Position numbers and translations under genes: made by a program | Source of the DNA: Cryptomeria japonica | Lineage: Eukaryota > Streptophyta > Pinopsida > Cupressales > Cupressaceae | Direction: 5' to 3' | Assembly (NCBI RefSeq): GCF_030272615.1 | Contig: NC_081408.1 | Span: 312,061,118 to 312,125,117 of the forward strand | Length of the DNA: 64,000 bases | Shown here: positions 34,443 to 46,269 of the stretch, in pieces | Position numbering within the stretch: position 1 is the first letter of the stretch | Layout: each line of letters starts with the position of its first letter | Notes under the pieces: model-generated | Seen by the model: the letters and a program-made list of their open reading frames with translations, nothing else | Told to the model about the DNA's origin: nothing | Database searches by the model: none

Positions 34443-35684
34443 ACTTAATGAACTTCTGTAAGTAGATGATTTCTACTTGCAGTGTAAGGTCGGATTAAGC
34501 CTTTTTGAATGTGTATGTTTAACTCTAATCCTCAAATGAATATTGTTTTCCTTGATGGTATTCATTAATCCTATGCACAACTTTGAAGATTGCACCTCCC
34601 TTTGTGTAATTTTCTAATGTTGATAAAACAAAGTGGGGTCGATTTCACTTGAGCCTTTGTTATCTTTTGAGTTCCTTAGATTAGACTAGAATCTCTCTAA
34701 ACCCTTCTTATTTAATTTCTTCATATTTCATTGAGAGACATTTCCAAAAAAGATCTATCTATTGATAAATCATTCACAAAATCTCCTAGGTGTTTCAAAT
34801 TTTTTTTAAGTCTTCTTCACTGCATGTAAGTCCCCTTGGATTACTAGAAAACATCAAAGTCAAACAAGCCTATATTCATCACAAATCTGCAAGTCTGTTG
34901 TTGGAACCTTGGAATCACCATATGATCTTTCACAATCTTAGCATACAGTAGATTTTTCTCAAGAGAGGATAGAGTGAACAACTTTATTTTGTGTTTATTG
35001 TGGTCACAAATCACCCATCAATAGAATTGACACTAGCAGGAGGGCCTTCCCAATAGTTCAAGTATAACTTTCACTAAAGAAGAAACCAATTTTCAAGAAA
35101 AATTATCTAGCATGAATAAAGATGGTGTTGCTACCTAGAAGATATACAACCCCGGTCTTGCAACCAAACTTGGGATTTTTAAGCGACAATCAAGAAGAAA
35201 TCATCTTGAGACTGAACAATCTTTCCTGGAAGTTGAAGAGGAGTGTAGTTGAGCACATGTGAGTGTTCTTTGTGTTGGAGGAAGAAGAGAAGTCTATTGA
35301 AATTCAATTAGCAATCAAGAGAAGACTCCTTAACTAAGGATTTCCACTCCCTCCACATCCTTAGTAATTTTAAGAGTTGAATTTTAGTGACACACGTTGG
35401 ATCATATTAACTCACTCTCACCAGTGAGACACAAAAGGATTCTGAGATCCACTCCAAGAATGACAGAACTGCAAGAGTTAATTTTTTCTCCAAAACCAAG
35501 ACATGGGAAGAAGGAGGCTTCAACAAATCAAGATTCACCAAGTGTGGGAGATCTTACCTGCTTATTCTAAACTCCACCATCTCAACAACTAGTGCAAGGT
35601 GTTTCTCATGCAAGAAATTTGAAAGGATAGTTCAAGTAGCAGCACTAGTGATCATTCACCAACAACTAGTTTAACCAATGTCTA
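34443..35684 (+). other. Gyp-H spacer between ORF1-like region and Gag
   Basis: About 1.2 kb without a recognisable frame. Splice-like words (GTAAGT near 34457, TTGCAG near 34478) occur, but I cannot show that an intron is used. Confidence 0.4.
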
Positions 35685-36900
35685 GTTGGTGTCCTTACAA
35701 TGCTTCTCCTCTCACAGCATTCACTTCCTACCATGACATGCCTTAGAACAAGAAACATTTATGTTCCAAGTTTCATGTCAATGATGTCAATCGCACTGCA
35801 GATGACCATATTAAGATATTTGAAGACACTCTCTAGAATAGAAATACCCAAAATGAAGATGTTACCAGCAGACTATTTCCATACTTACTAGGAGAAGAAG
35901 CATTCTATTGGTATATCAATATACCCATTGATTTAATTTCAACATGACAACAATTGAAAGACACATTCCTGGGAAAGTTCAAATTCCATATTTCTCTGGT
36001 AGAGATATACAAACAGTTCATTGAAGCGGGAAGGAAAGAACGTGAACCAATTGGAGCCTTCAACAATAGATTCCAAAGGACCTATTCAAGGTTGTGCTCC
36101 CCATACAATGTAAATTATGAGGCTGCTTGACAAATCTATTATGCAGCCTTGGATTGTTTCACTTCTATATTTGTTCATAAGGATTATCTAGTTCCAGCTA
36201 GTTTAAAAGTAGCCTATGCAAAAGGTGTCAAGTTTAGCCTCCAGTCACCAGAAGTTGTTGCAAGGACACCCAATTACTTTGGACAAACTAGCATGACAAA
36301 ATATGCCCCTACTATTATTTTAGTTCTCACTCATGAAAATCAACTAGTGCCACTTCCAAGAACTCCTATGTCACAAGTATCTACAAAATACAACATTTTC
36401 ATCCAAGACTCAAGAAGAAAAGGGTGAGATGAAGGAGTTGATTGAACAAGTTAATAAGTTGTCGGCTGAGATTATATACCTTAGAAATTAGAACAGCCAA
36501 ATCGAGAGCATGCAAAGAAACTATCAAGCACATCAAGGTGCCAACTAAGGATATCAAAATAATCCTCTGAGACATCAAGAAAAGCATCAAAGACATAATT
36601 TGGGACATTAAGAAAATAGCCATGGTTTTTGAAATAACAACCAAGGATTCCATAAAAGATCATGGAATACAACACCAAATAATGGAGGTGTACCCTCACC
36701 ACTACATAATTTACCACCCTCAAAGAACTGACCTACAGACAAATTTTTCCTTGCAAAATTAGCCTTGTTGGGATGGTGCAAACTTTACAACACAAATCAA
36801 CATTCTGAATTGCAATGCCATGAATTCCAAGTAGTCGTTGATATCTTCAAAAGGGAAATGAAGGATATTGAATCCCCTGAGAATTATATAACGTTGGGAT
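35685..36900 (+). pseudogene. Gyp-H Gag
   Basis: A Ty3-type capsid-linker region: EEAFYWYINIP, QLKDTFLGKFKF, REPIGAFNNRFQRTYSRL, IYYAALDCFTSIFVHKD and LKVAYAKGVKF. A Gln/Asn-rich linker and a damaged zinc knuckle (CKLYNTNQHSELQC) follow. Stops are frequent. It is a decayed version of the retrotransposon Gag family (PF03732 type). Confidence 0.8.
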
Positions 36901-38310
36901 ATTAGTTAGTCCTAAGACCAAGGTATGCTCAAGCATTGATCTTAGAGGATTTCTAATTTTTGTTTGAGTTCCAAGAATACACACCACCACAGGCTAATAA
37001 GAGATTCTTGTCTATTTTAGCAAATGGTCCAATAGAGGCGCCAAGATATCAAGATCCACCTATCTCACCTAATGAACCTCTTGAAAATGATGGCTATAGT
37101 TTTCCTCTACTTTACAATAGTGTCCTTATGGAAGGAACAAGTGAGGCTCAAGTGTTTCAGCAGTCATCTAGAAATGCAAATCCAAGAGCATACTAGAGGA
37201 ATTACCAGAATCATGATCTATTAACTACTTCTATTCCTCCTAATAATTTCTCAACTCCTTCAACTCCAAATGAAAGAAATGTTCCAAACCTTCCAAGGGA
37301 TTCATTGAATTATAGATGATAGAATTTCCTGCAAAATGAAGGAGGACAACCAACTACTCAGCAAGCAGAATAGAGACACTAGGCTAATCCTCCTAGGAAG
37401 GAATTCAAAAGGCTAAGCTCTTATTTGTTAAAAGAGTTCAAGAAGATAAAGGTGTTCTTGCATCTATTCAAATTGATAATAATTCCAGAGATCTGGGATA
37501 GCTTATTGGGGAGTTTGAATGATACTCCTGTGACAAGGAATATTCCTCAAAGCACACTAAATATTCATAGAAATGTGGCCAATAATTCCCAACCTAATCA
37601 GATGTAGAATACAAATGTGGTTCAGGATGTGTCGAAAATGTCTTACAAAATGTTTGATGCTCCAGAACAACTGCCTATCTTCATAGAAATGGTGCAAAGT
37701 TCGCCACATGCTCCAAAAGATTAGAATGCTGCAACAAATGAATGTGCACCATGGATTCATCTTGCAATAGAAAAAGAACATATACTCAAAAGTGTTAGTG
37801 TATCGATGAAACAAGCTTCAACTAGTACTGTTCAAACACAATATGGAAGTAATGAAGCTTAGCAAGAGACAAAAAGTAAAGAGGTCAATAACACAAGTGA
37901 TCAAAGAAGAAGGCATGCAATCGTTTACCAAGGAAGGGATGAACCTACTCCTTTCTTAGTATTTATTAGAATTTTTGGTGAACTCCTACATAATAACCTA
38001 GTAGTTTCTAGTGCTTGTAGTAATGTAATGCCTTTGGTTGTATATAGAAGGTTAGGATTTATGCCTATTCAGACAAACAAGAAGGTCGCCCAACTGGACA
38101 AAATAGAAGTACCAATAGTAGGAGAGTTGAATAACATACACGTGCAACTAGTAGCCTACCCAATAATTTAAAGTTGCATTGACATATAGATGGGTATGAA
38201 ATGCTCTTGAATAGAGATTGGTCAAAAAATTGAATGGATACATATCCACTTATTTCCTGCATCTGAGGTTGCCTTGGAAATGATTTCCAAATTAGATAAA
38301 GATTGAAAGA
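36901..38310 (+). pseudogene. Gyp-H Gag-protease linker and protease
   Basis: A Pro/Asn-rich linker (PPQANKRFLSILANGPIEAP) leads to the protease at 37940-38200: TPFLVFIRIFGELLHNN, then VVSSACSNVMPL where related elements have DSGASSNIMPL, so the catalytic Asp is lost. Then KKVAQLDKIEVPIVGEL follows. Several stops. Confidence 0.75.
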
Positions 38311-38749
38311 ACACCCAAACTCAAGTTGATGATCATTGAAAGGAAATTAAATCTTGTTTTTTGAGACAGATTTGGGTTCATATAGGCCTAATGTTGAAGA
38401 AATGTTGATGTTACATGGTTTGACTAAAGAACGCCTAGAAGAGACACCTAACTATACTAAAGTTCTTATTGAAGATGATCAACAAAAATAGCTAGGTGAA
38501 AATAAAGACATATTTGAGAGATTCGGGAATTTTGTCATGAAAAGTGTGAAGTAAGAAGTTGAATTGGGTAAAGGCACCTATGCTCGAGACTTACTATTAC
38601 CCAATTGGTGTAGAATCCACAGTGCATTCCTTTTAGAAATCTCATGTGAGATGTATAAGGTGTCGATTAAACAAATACCTAAAATGATTCCACAAGATCC
38701 AACAATGGGGAACATTGTAGAAATCAGGAATGCTAGAAATCCTTTCAAG

Positions 38750-39300
38750 GAGATAATACCTGAACCTAAATGTGGAAGAATTGACTCTCTTCGAGAAGAA
38801 CAAAAGAAAGAAGTTCTAGAATCACAAGTTCAATTCTTTAAAGCTCAAATGACTAACCAAGTATGGACACTACGATTCGATGGATTTAAATTGAAGAAAG
38901 AAAATGGAGCTGGACTTGAATTAATTAGTCCAACTGGAGAAGCCTACTTGGTTATGCACAGTCTATGCCAAAGTTTCCATGTACCAATTTAGCGTTGTTG
39001 AGTATGAACCCCTAGTCCATGGACTATTGCTTCCTATCCAAAAAGGTGATAACATCCTACATGTGTTCAAAGATTATGAAATAGTTATTAAGCAACTAAG
39101 GAAGAAATATGTCTCCCATGATAAGAGATTGAGTCACTACCGTAATAGAGTGTGGGACCTCATCGAGAGCTTTGATGCATTCAATATCTAACTAGTGTAC
39201 TAATCAAATAATCAAGTAGAAAATGCATTAGCACAAGTGCCAATTTTGTTGGAACCTCTTGCCATAGAAGGTTTGAAGAAATTCACAGTATAGTTGATTT
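38750..39300 (+). pseudogene. Gyp-H second RNase H, upstream of RT
   Basis: WTLRFDGFKLKKENGAGLEL, VVEYEPLVHGLLLPIQKGD, KDYEIVIKQLRKKY and RVWDLIESFDAFNI match the additional plant-type (archaeal-like) RNase H of Tat-lineage Ty3 elements. Here it lies between protease and RT. A one-base shift near 38980 splits it. The Asp usual before the helix (GDSE) is not readable as such. Confidence 0.75.
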
Positions 39301-39960
39301 CAGTTCCCTTTGTCCTCGATAATGTTACCAATTTTCAAGTGTTTGAGGATCACAAGCATATTCTAGACTTCCTCACAAATATAGATGTGGTTTTCACTCA
39401 AATCATAGATGATGAGGAACTATAAGAAGTTGAGTTTGATGTTGAAGGGATCGTGAACCTAAAGATGAATATTGTTCCCCGATGAATGATCGAGCTAGAA
39501 AGAATTTTTACCCTAACAAATTAAGTAGAAATCAAACAACTGAAGGAAGAAAGTGTGAATCTGTGAATGTAGAAACAGATGGGAAAATAAAGAATGTGTT
39601 CATTGGAAAATTTTATACACCTGAGGAAAAGGAAGGTATCCTAAAGAATATGAAATAATTATCATATGTGACCACTTGGAGATATGAAGATTTGAAAAAT
39701 TATGACACTTCTCTCTTCACACTCACAATCCCACTAAAGACAAGGGGTAAACCTTTCCGGAAAAGGTAGAGACTAATTAATCCATGGTTGGAGACACTAA
39801 TATACTAAGAAGTTAATAAACTACTCTCATCAAGAATCATCTTTCTAGTCAAGCACTCAACGTGGGTCGCCATTCCAGTTTCAATAAGAAAGAAGAATGC
39901 AGGTAATGTGTGGACTTCTAGAATCTGAATAGAGCCTCAAAGAAAGACAACTACCTATTG
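39301..39960 (+). pseudogene. Gyp-H reverse transcriptase, first part
   Basis: A linker (VPFVLDNVTNFQVFEDHKHI) is followed by the start of RT: SYVTTWRYEDLKNYDTSLF, LTIPLKTRGKPFRKR, VNKLLSSRIIFLVKHSTWVA and KDNYLL at the break. The unclassified insert begins after ...ACCTATTG. Confidence 0.75.
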
Positions 39961-41030
39961 TCATCGGGTAAAAGAACAATGTTGTGTCACACTTTTATAA
40001 AGGAAGTGGCCAAAACAACTAAAATTGTTTAACTTCGATCGAATAAAATTGACATTTCTAAATTGAATTTCAAAATGATGTAAACTAATCAAATATAGAA
40101 ATATTAATGAAATTTATACCTGTTGTTTTTTATTTCTTTTAAATGACATTTTTTTATATATTCAAAGATAGATTTATATTGTTGAAAAATGCTAAAAATC
40201 AGGGGTTCTAGTCAGCGTCACCAAACAAAATGAAAATGAACATATTTTTTTTCTAATTTTAATTTTCCAAATAGAGGATATATATATGTAGTGTTAAAAA
40301 AAATTAAATTTTGATGTAGGCTTTTCTCGTAATAATATTTTTAAGTCCAACATAGCTGAATTTGGTAGTTTTTCATTCGGCATCACCTTTTGTCTACTAA
40401 ATTTATCATTATCAAAGAAAAAGTATACCCTTTTGGAGAAGATTCTCTTATCTTGTGAAAAATATAATTTTTAATTTCATTTAAATTTTTTTTTAATTTC
40501 AAATCAACCTCTTTTTGAACTTGAAAAACCTACTCGCAATGTTTAAAAAATAAAAAATACTAAAAGTAATCACAATATTAAAAAAAATTATATGTCAAGA
40601 TTCGTGACTTCAAGCACTACAAAAGTGTATACTTTTTTTTGTAAAACAAATATTCTGCCCAAAGAAAAATTGAGCAGAAGCGAAAAGTTTTAGAAATGAG
40701 ATAAAATAGGTGATTTGGCTGCCACATCACCTACCACATAGGTGAGTCTGGCCAAACTCAGTATGGCTGAATTGAGTTTAGTCGAACTATTTTGAATTAT
40801 TTTGACTCTTTTACATTTGGGTGCTCGCAAAAAACCTAGATTGTGGCACTAATAGTTTGACCAAATTGAGTTTGACCAAACTATTGGTCTCAATTAGGTG
40901 CCACATTTACACCACGTGGCAGAAAAATAATCCAACTGGACTTAGTTCAGTCAAACTCAATACAGCCAAACTAAGTTCAGCCAGACTATCCCCAATTACC
41001 TCTAAGTTCAACATAGGTTTGTGCTTTTTC
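39961..41030. mobile_element. Unclassified 1.07-kb insert in Gyp-H RT
   Basis: The RT codons for NYLL end at 39960 and PPLDEVF resumes at 41031 in the same order as related elements, so about 1070 bp has been inserted. The insert is AT-rich and has no long frame. Its right part carries repeated TTGAGTTTGGC/CCAAACTCAA-like words (40745-40990). I see no clear terminal repeats or target duplication. A Helitron, a degraded MITE-like element or filler DNA are all possible. Confidence 0.55.
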
Positions 41031-41603
41031 CCACCACTAGATGAAGTGTTCAAGATTGTTAATGGTTTACAGATGATATCATTTTTAGATGGCTACTCCA
41101 AGTACAATCAAGTGATTGTGGAAGAAGAAGACAAATTAAAGGTTGCTTTTACCACCAATTGGGGCACATTTTCCTACAGAAGAATATTGTTTGGCCTGGT
41201 AAATGCAAGAAGCACCTTCTAGAGGGAAATTGATATTTCTTTCTATGACTTAGTTGGAAAATGCATAATTATATATAAGGATGATCTTACAGTGTTTTAC
41301 AAAAGAAGAGAAGATCGTATAGATGATTTGAGAAAGATTTTTCAAAGATGCAAAAGGTACTGAATTATCAAATCCTAAGAAATGCGTGTTCAGTGTCACT
41401 GAAGGAAAACTCCTAGGACATGTAATTTCAGAGCATGGAATCTTGATTAATCTTGACTGCATTGAAGTCATTTCAAGAATAGGCTTACCCCGCAAGTTAG
41501 AAGGAACTAAAATTGTTCTTTGAAAAGATTAACTTCGTAAGGAATGTTATTACTAGATTTGCTAAGATTGTAAAGCCATTGAATGATATGTTGAATAAGA
41601 GAG
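41031..41603 (+). pseudogene. Gyp-H reverse transcriptase, second part
   Basis: FKIVNGLQMISFLDGYSKYN, KVAFTTNWGTFSYRRILFGL, a stop, then IIIYKDDLTVF, the catalytic YxDD box with both Asp kept. Frameshifts follow. The frame runs into Gyp-2 at MLNKRE and continues at 54260. Confidence 0.85.
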
Positions 41604-43259
41604 TGTGTGGGGGAAAAAGCGAGACTAGGTTATCATGCCCTAATCCTACCTTTTGACACACATTACGGAATACGAAAGAGCCTAGAGGTATCACACAATT
41701 GGCTACTTCTTTTTGTGAAAGAGAGAGCCACGGGCAACCTATTAGGATTTCTATTCCTTTGTTGTAATTGAAAGGTAAGATTATGCAAGTTCAATTCCTA
41801 ACCCTAAAATGCAAGTATGAACTAATAACAAGATTGCAGAATTGAACTTAAACAAGGGAAAGTTGTAAACACAAAGACAAGACAAGAATGCAGATGCGTA
41901 CCCGGAGTCAAAATTTGATTGAAAATGTTCGGGACGGGGGCGCGGGCACCACTGTCCTGATTCTGTCCCGGAACTGCACCTGAAACTGCTATTTTGCACT
42001 CTGGAAAACTGTCTGAAATGTTGTCTGTCAAGAGGACCAGGGCACCCAGCGCCTCTGTCCCAGGGACCAGGGCGCCCAACGCCTCTGTCCCAGGGACCAG
42101 GGCGCCCAACGCCCCTGTCCTGGTCTTTGGCTCTGCAATTTGGTGTGGGGTGTTGCCTCGACCTGCTTTTCCCGGATCTGCAACCTGCGACGTCGTCCGA
42201 GTCCCGAAACCTGCACTTGTATCTGAAAAAGGTGTTTGGGCAGCTATATAGGGTTTTGCCTTAGTCAAACCCCTGCTTCGGTGATTTCCACCTCCACGAA
42301 TAGCCAAGTTGTATTGTAAAAGTAATGTGTGTGCAGACCTTGTGTGTGTGCAAGATCTAAAATGCAAGTAAGCAAACTAGAGCAACCTAGAAAGTAAACC
42401 CTAATTGCTTGTAAATGATAATGTAAATTCTCTAAATCAAGATGCAAAGTGATCTAAAGCATGGATAAATGATATATTGAAGCTTATGCAAAGACATGAA
42501 AACAACATGAAATCATACCCAACCCCCAAGGGAGAGGTACAAGCCAATCTTCAGTCGGTAATCTCCTATTGTTCTTCAATGTCTTCCAAGCCCTAAATGG
42601 ATGAATGGATTTGATAAATGCTTGATAGAGGGATGTTGAAAGTTGTTGAAGTCCTCAAAGATCTGTTGTTTCGCTGCATATGAGGTTCCTGAAAACAAAA
42701 TTCGGATCCCTTCAAATGAAGAAAGAGAGCTCTTATGTATGAAACCCTAGGTCTTAATTCCAACTTTTGGCCGACCTAGAGATTGAATATCCCGCCAATT
42801 TCTTGGGGTTAAGCTTTATTTTATGATTGGATTGTGCTCCTAAAATTTTGAGAAAAATGTCCAGGACTGTGTGCACTCCGGGCGCCATGGTCCCAGCAAC
42901 TTTTCACCAAATTTTCAGGGCCGTCAGATATGATGATTTTAGAGAGAATCCTGAAGTTACAGGTGATTTTGAGATGTTTTGACCCCCGAAATCAAGCCCC
43001 CAAGCTCAGAATAGGGCCTAATTAGGGTTTTTGATTAGATGATGTATTGGAGGAATAAAATGAAAGGGGCACGCTTTAATGAAAGGGCCCGACTTTATGA
43101 TATGGAAGATGATGAAATAGAACCTTTAGACCTAATTAATTTGATTAATTAAGTGCTAAAGGAGAAATGCAATGCAAAATGCAACTGCGCCAAGGCGGGT
43201 GCTAAACTAGGTGTGAAATTGTACTGCTTTAGCAAGTGCGTACAATTTATGACATTACA
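41604..43259 (-). repeat. Gyp-2 3' LTR
   Basis: 1656 bp, from TGTGTGGGGGAAAAAGCG to TTATGACATTACA. It contains three nearly identical units of about 31 bp (GGGACCAGGGCGCCCAACGCC-like) at 42036-42120, which create GC-rich frames on both strands that are not genes. Confidence 0.92.
42036..42120. repeat. Tandem GC-rich repeat in Gyp-2 LTR
   Basis: A unit close to CAGGGACCAGGGCGCCCAAC is repeated about three times. The other LTR has a rearranged version at 53028-53115, so copy content differs between the two LTRs. Confidence 0.8.
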
Positions 43260-43276
43260 TTTAGCCCCCACTTTAG
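43260..43276 (-). other. Gyp-2 polypurine tract
   Basis: The minus strand reads TAAAGTGGGGGCTAAA directly against the 3' LTR, the form typical of plant Ty3 elements. Confidence 0.88.
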
Positions 43277-43838
43277 CGGTCATATGAGTACTACGTGCAT
43301 ATGCAAGCTAAAGTACAAAAAGTAAACATCATTTGAAAAAGGATATATCCATAAGTTGTCGGACGAAGCCCCCAGCGGTATCTGCAGTACACAGTTAGGA
43401 ACCGCACCCTACAAAACACATGTTAGATCACAAAATCACCTAATGCTTACTAAGGAAAGTGATGAAATTTGTGAGTAGCTATATGCCCCCCCCTGTTTCG
43501 GCTTGCTTATTAGGGAGGTGAAACAGGGTAACATGTTTACTTACGACAAATTGTGTAAGAGAGTATTGATGAGGGATGTTCACTGAAAAGGCTTCATCAG
43601 AGCACTTTTGGAACATCTCGAGAGTAGGGGAATGAAAATACGATTCCTACGCAACAAACGGTTTGAAAATCACATCTCCCAAACTCAAGTTATGATGAAA
43701 TGAGTGATAGAGAAAAATTAGGGTTTTGAAAGCAAAGGTAAAGGAATGAAAGTATATACCTTGAAAGTGACATTTGCATTTGTCACTTTGTTGATTCTGA
43801 GTACTGTTCATTGCAACGAAGCCCACATAGCCATCATC
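43277..43838 (+). other. Upstream region of the antisense PMD gene
   Basis: No coding sequence. It lies between the Gyp-2 purine tract and the PMD gene and is where that gene's promoter would be. Confidence 0.45.
43753..43758 (+). promoter_or_regulatory. Possible TATA box of PMD gene
   Basis: TATATA lies about 125 bp upstream of the candidate start at 43881. The position is plausible, but the motif is common in AT-rich DNA. Confidence 0.3.
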
Positions 43839-43919
43839 ATGCCCTCACGATGACTAGAGCGTCCCGCGAGGATTGAGATCATGCGACAGGCCGTGATCGA
43901 TGACGAGCCACTGGACGAG

Positions 43920-44173
43920 GTGAGTTGACTGAACGTTTGACTTTTGATTTTCTGCATTTGACTTTCTATGATCGTTTGTGGGCCCTGGAACCTGACCGTG
44001 GGTCCCACACAGGGTGCCATGGTCCCTGACAGGGTGCCATGGTCCCTGACAGGGCGCCATGGTCACAATCAGGACTTGGCAAGAGATACCAGGGTTAGCA
44101 TACGATGTTCAACAGTTTGCATGAATGATTTTGATGATTGAGTACTGATTATAGTTATGTTTTTGTGATGCAG
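43920..44173 (+). other. PMD intron 1
   Basis: GTGAGTTGAC donor to GTGATGCAG acceptor, 254 bp, with a pyrimidine/TA-rich end. It joins LDE to GLPYMREH without shifting phase. It contains three GGGCGCCATGGTCCCTGAC-like units at 43985-44065. Confidence 0.7.
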
Positions 44174-45788
44174 GGTCTCCCGTACATGAGAGAGCACACG
44201 GCGGGGCAGATTCTTCGCAGTTTGCGTGATCAAATTCCCCAACTCACTCAGGCAGAGAGAGACACATTGTCGATAGTAGGTTTGTGGTCTATGATTCTTA
44301 TGCCGGCCATTCGATTTCATCCCGCGATGCTGATGGCACTCATGGAGCGATGGGATCCTGACACATGCACGTTCCAACTTCCAGTAGGGGAGATGATGGT
44401 GACACTTGAGGATGTGTACCGCATTTTTTGCCTACCGATCAGAGGAGCTACCATGACATATGCGACCGATCGGTCAGTAGAGGATCATCAGAGGGAGCAA
44501 GTATATTGCATAAGGAGAGTCATTCCGAATGAGACGAGAGGTCGTATCATGGTCAGCTGGCTCTTACATCCTACAGGAGAGGTGCCCCTCATGAGATGTC
44601 TTATGATAGCCGTCATTGCGCTAGCTGTCTGCCCTAATGGGTGAGGTACACACATGCATGGGGGTCTCACATGGTGCATCAGGGCTATGGAGAGACACAG
44701 GAGAGTATATGCCTGGGGTCAGAGTATGCTTGCACATCTCTATCACAACCTCGAGGAGTATGTTTTCGGACAGGGTTACAGCTTGATGACATGCACACTT
44801 CTGCAGGTGTGGATATTTGAGCACTTTACATGCACTAGGTCTGTCGGCTATCCGATGAGTACGGCTAGCGAGCGACCTAGGGTATTTGCTTATCCACTTA
44901 CTAGCGAGTGGAGATTTGGAGATCTATTGTATTAGAGAGTGATGGTTGACAGATTGACAGCTGAAGTGACTGTGTGGAGACCATATCTGCGGATGCACAG
45001 ATGGGATGGGATGGAGAGATAGTTAGCATGCCTACAGAGGAACCACCTACTGAGAGGGCGATATCCACACATCATAGTCCCATTCTACTTTGACCGAGTA
45101 CGGAGGCAGTTTGGGCTAGAGCAGTGTGTTCCAGCCAATGTGCCCATCTACACTCGACACTCACGAGTCCTTCCCAGACCCAGAGCAGTAGCGAGACCCA
45201 CGATAGATGATATCAAGCTCACAGATATAGAGGGGTCTGATCAGGATGTGGTCACTGATTATGCTGCAGACCCTGGGGCACAGCGTAGGTATCTCTCATG
45301 GTTTATGAGATCATACCCAGGGCCTATCTTTCCACCAGATCACCTAACAGGCCATCCAGGCCCATGGAGACATGGAGATCGAGATGAGGATCAGGGATCC
45401 AGGTCAGAGGAGCCAGAGGAGGGAGAGGGTCATGAGGAGGCAGGAGAGCCTGATCCGCCCATAGGAGATCAACCTAGTGCCGAGGAGGAGAAGGACGAGG
45501 ATGACGACGAGGAGGAGAGAGATGATGATGAGGAGAACGAGGATGCAGATGAGGATGAGGATGCAGATGAGGATAGAGATGATGAGGAGGAGTCAGATGC
45601 AGCTCCCCATCATTCAGGGGATGATACCATAGCCTTAGATACTCCCGTTATTCCCCAAAAGGGGGAACACGAGGCGATACGGAGACCTGTACCCATCGCC
45701 CACAGATCATTCGAGCACGGGGAGCCTAGTAGTTCCCAGTCACAGATGCTACCATATCACGATCCCTACTGGCATGAGGGAGATCCAG

Positions 45789-45868
45789 GTATAGTAGGTT
45801 TAAATTGATTGATTGATGTTTTGATGATATAAAATGGTACTAACACAAGATCTGTTCTACTGCTACAG
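45789..45868 (+). other. PMD intron 2
   Basis: An 80-bp GT-AG intron, phase 1, near the minimum usual in plants. The frame without splicing stops within a few codons, while the spliced frame continues for about 130 codons with two stops. Confidence 0.7.
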
Positions 45869-46269
45869 CTAATGTGCAGGAGTGGCGTTCCTTGATCCAG
45901 CAAGCAGTGACAGATGTCTCCACGACAACGCAGATCCCTAGTTCCTCACAGGTTGCTTATAGACCTCAAGGGAACGCGGGTCGGCATGATGATTTGTTTT
46001 CCCCATTTTGAGTACAGGTAGAGATATGGAGGGAGAGAGAGCGAGCTCTATCAGAGGACCTTCAGCAGGCACAGTGTGATCTAGCAGCAGCTCAGGTCGA
46101 GGCTACCTTGTATCACGCGATCCTTATGGATAGGGATCGTAGGAGTTCCTCTCGGAGCCATTCATGATCTATATCATGGTATACCCCTATGGGTCCACCT
46201 GCACGGCCAGATCAGGAGGGAGCATCTAGTCATCACTCTTCAGCCACCAGCCCTAGGGATAGGAGATGA

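Larger units (their letters stand above)
43881..46269 (+). pseudogene. Plant mobile domain (PMD) gene with introns, antisense in Gyp-2
   Basis: Exon 1 (43881-43919, or from ATG 43839 if the TGA at 43851 is ignored) reads MRQAVIDDEPLDE and ends at a GTGAGT donor. Exon 2 (44174-45788) follows a GATGCAG acceptor in phase and holds the PMD: LMALMERWDPDTCTFQLP, then GEMMVTLEDVYRIFCLPI, matching the aminotransferase-like plant mobile domain (PF10536). A 60-residue Asp/Glu-rich tract lies near 45415-45600. Intron 2 (45789-45868, GTATAG to CTACAG) joins DP to ANVQEWRSLIQQA in phase. Exon 3 has a coiled-coil-like part and ends at 46269. In-frame stops are at 44642, 44933, 45020, 46009 and 46165, mostly explicable as TGG, CAG or CGA changed by one transition. 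PMD proteins are cellular (MAIN/MAIL1, silencing and growth) and also occur in plant transposable elements. Confidence 0.82.

Noticed and set aside
40611-40630. CACTACAAAAG, similar to a CACTA transposon end
   Set aside because: No inverted partner end and no duplication; it lies inside the unclassified insert by chance as far as I can tell.
41822-42367. A 181-residue frame with tandem repeats in the Gyp-2 LTR
   Set aside because: Produced by GC-rich tandem units in the LTR; the other LTR copy has a different arrangement and frame.
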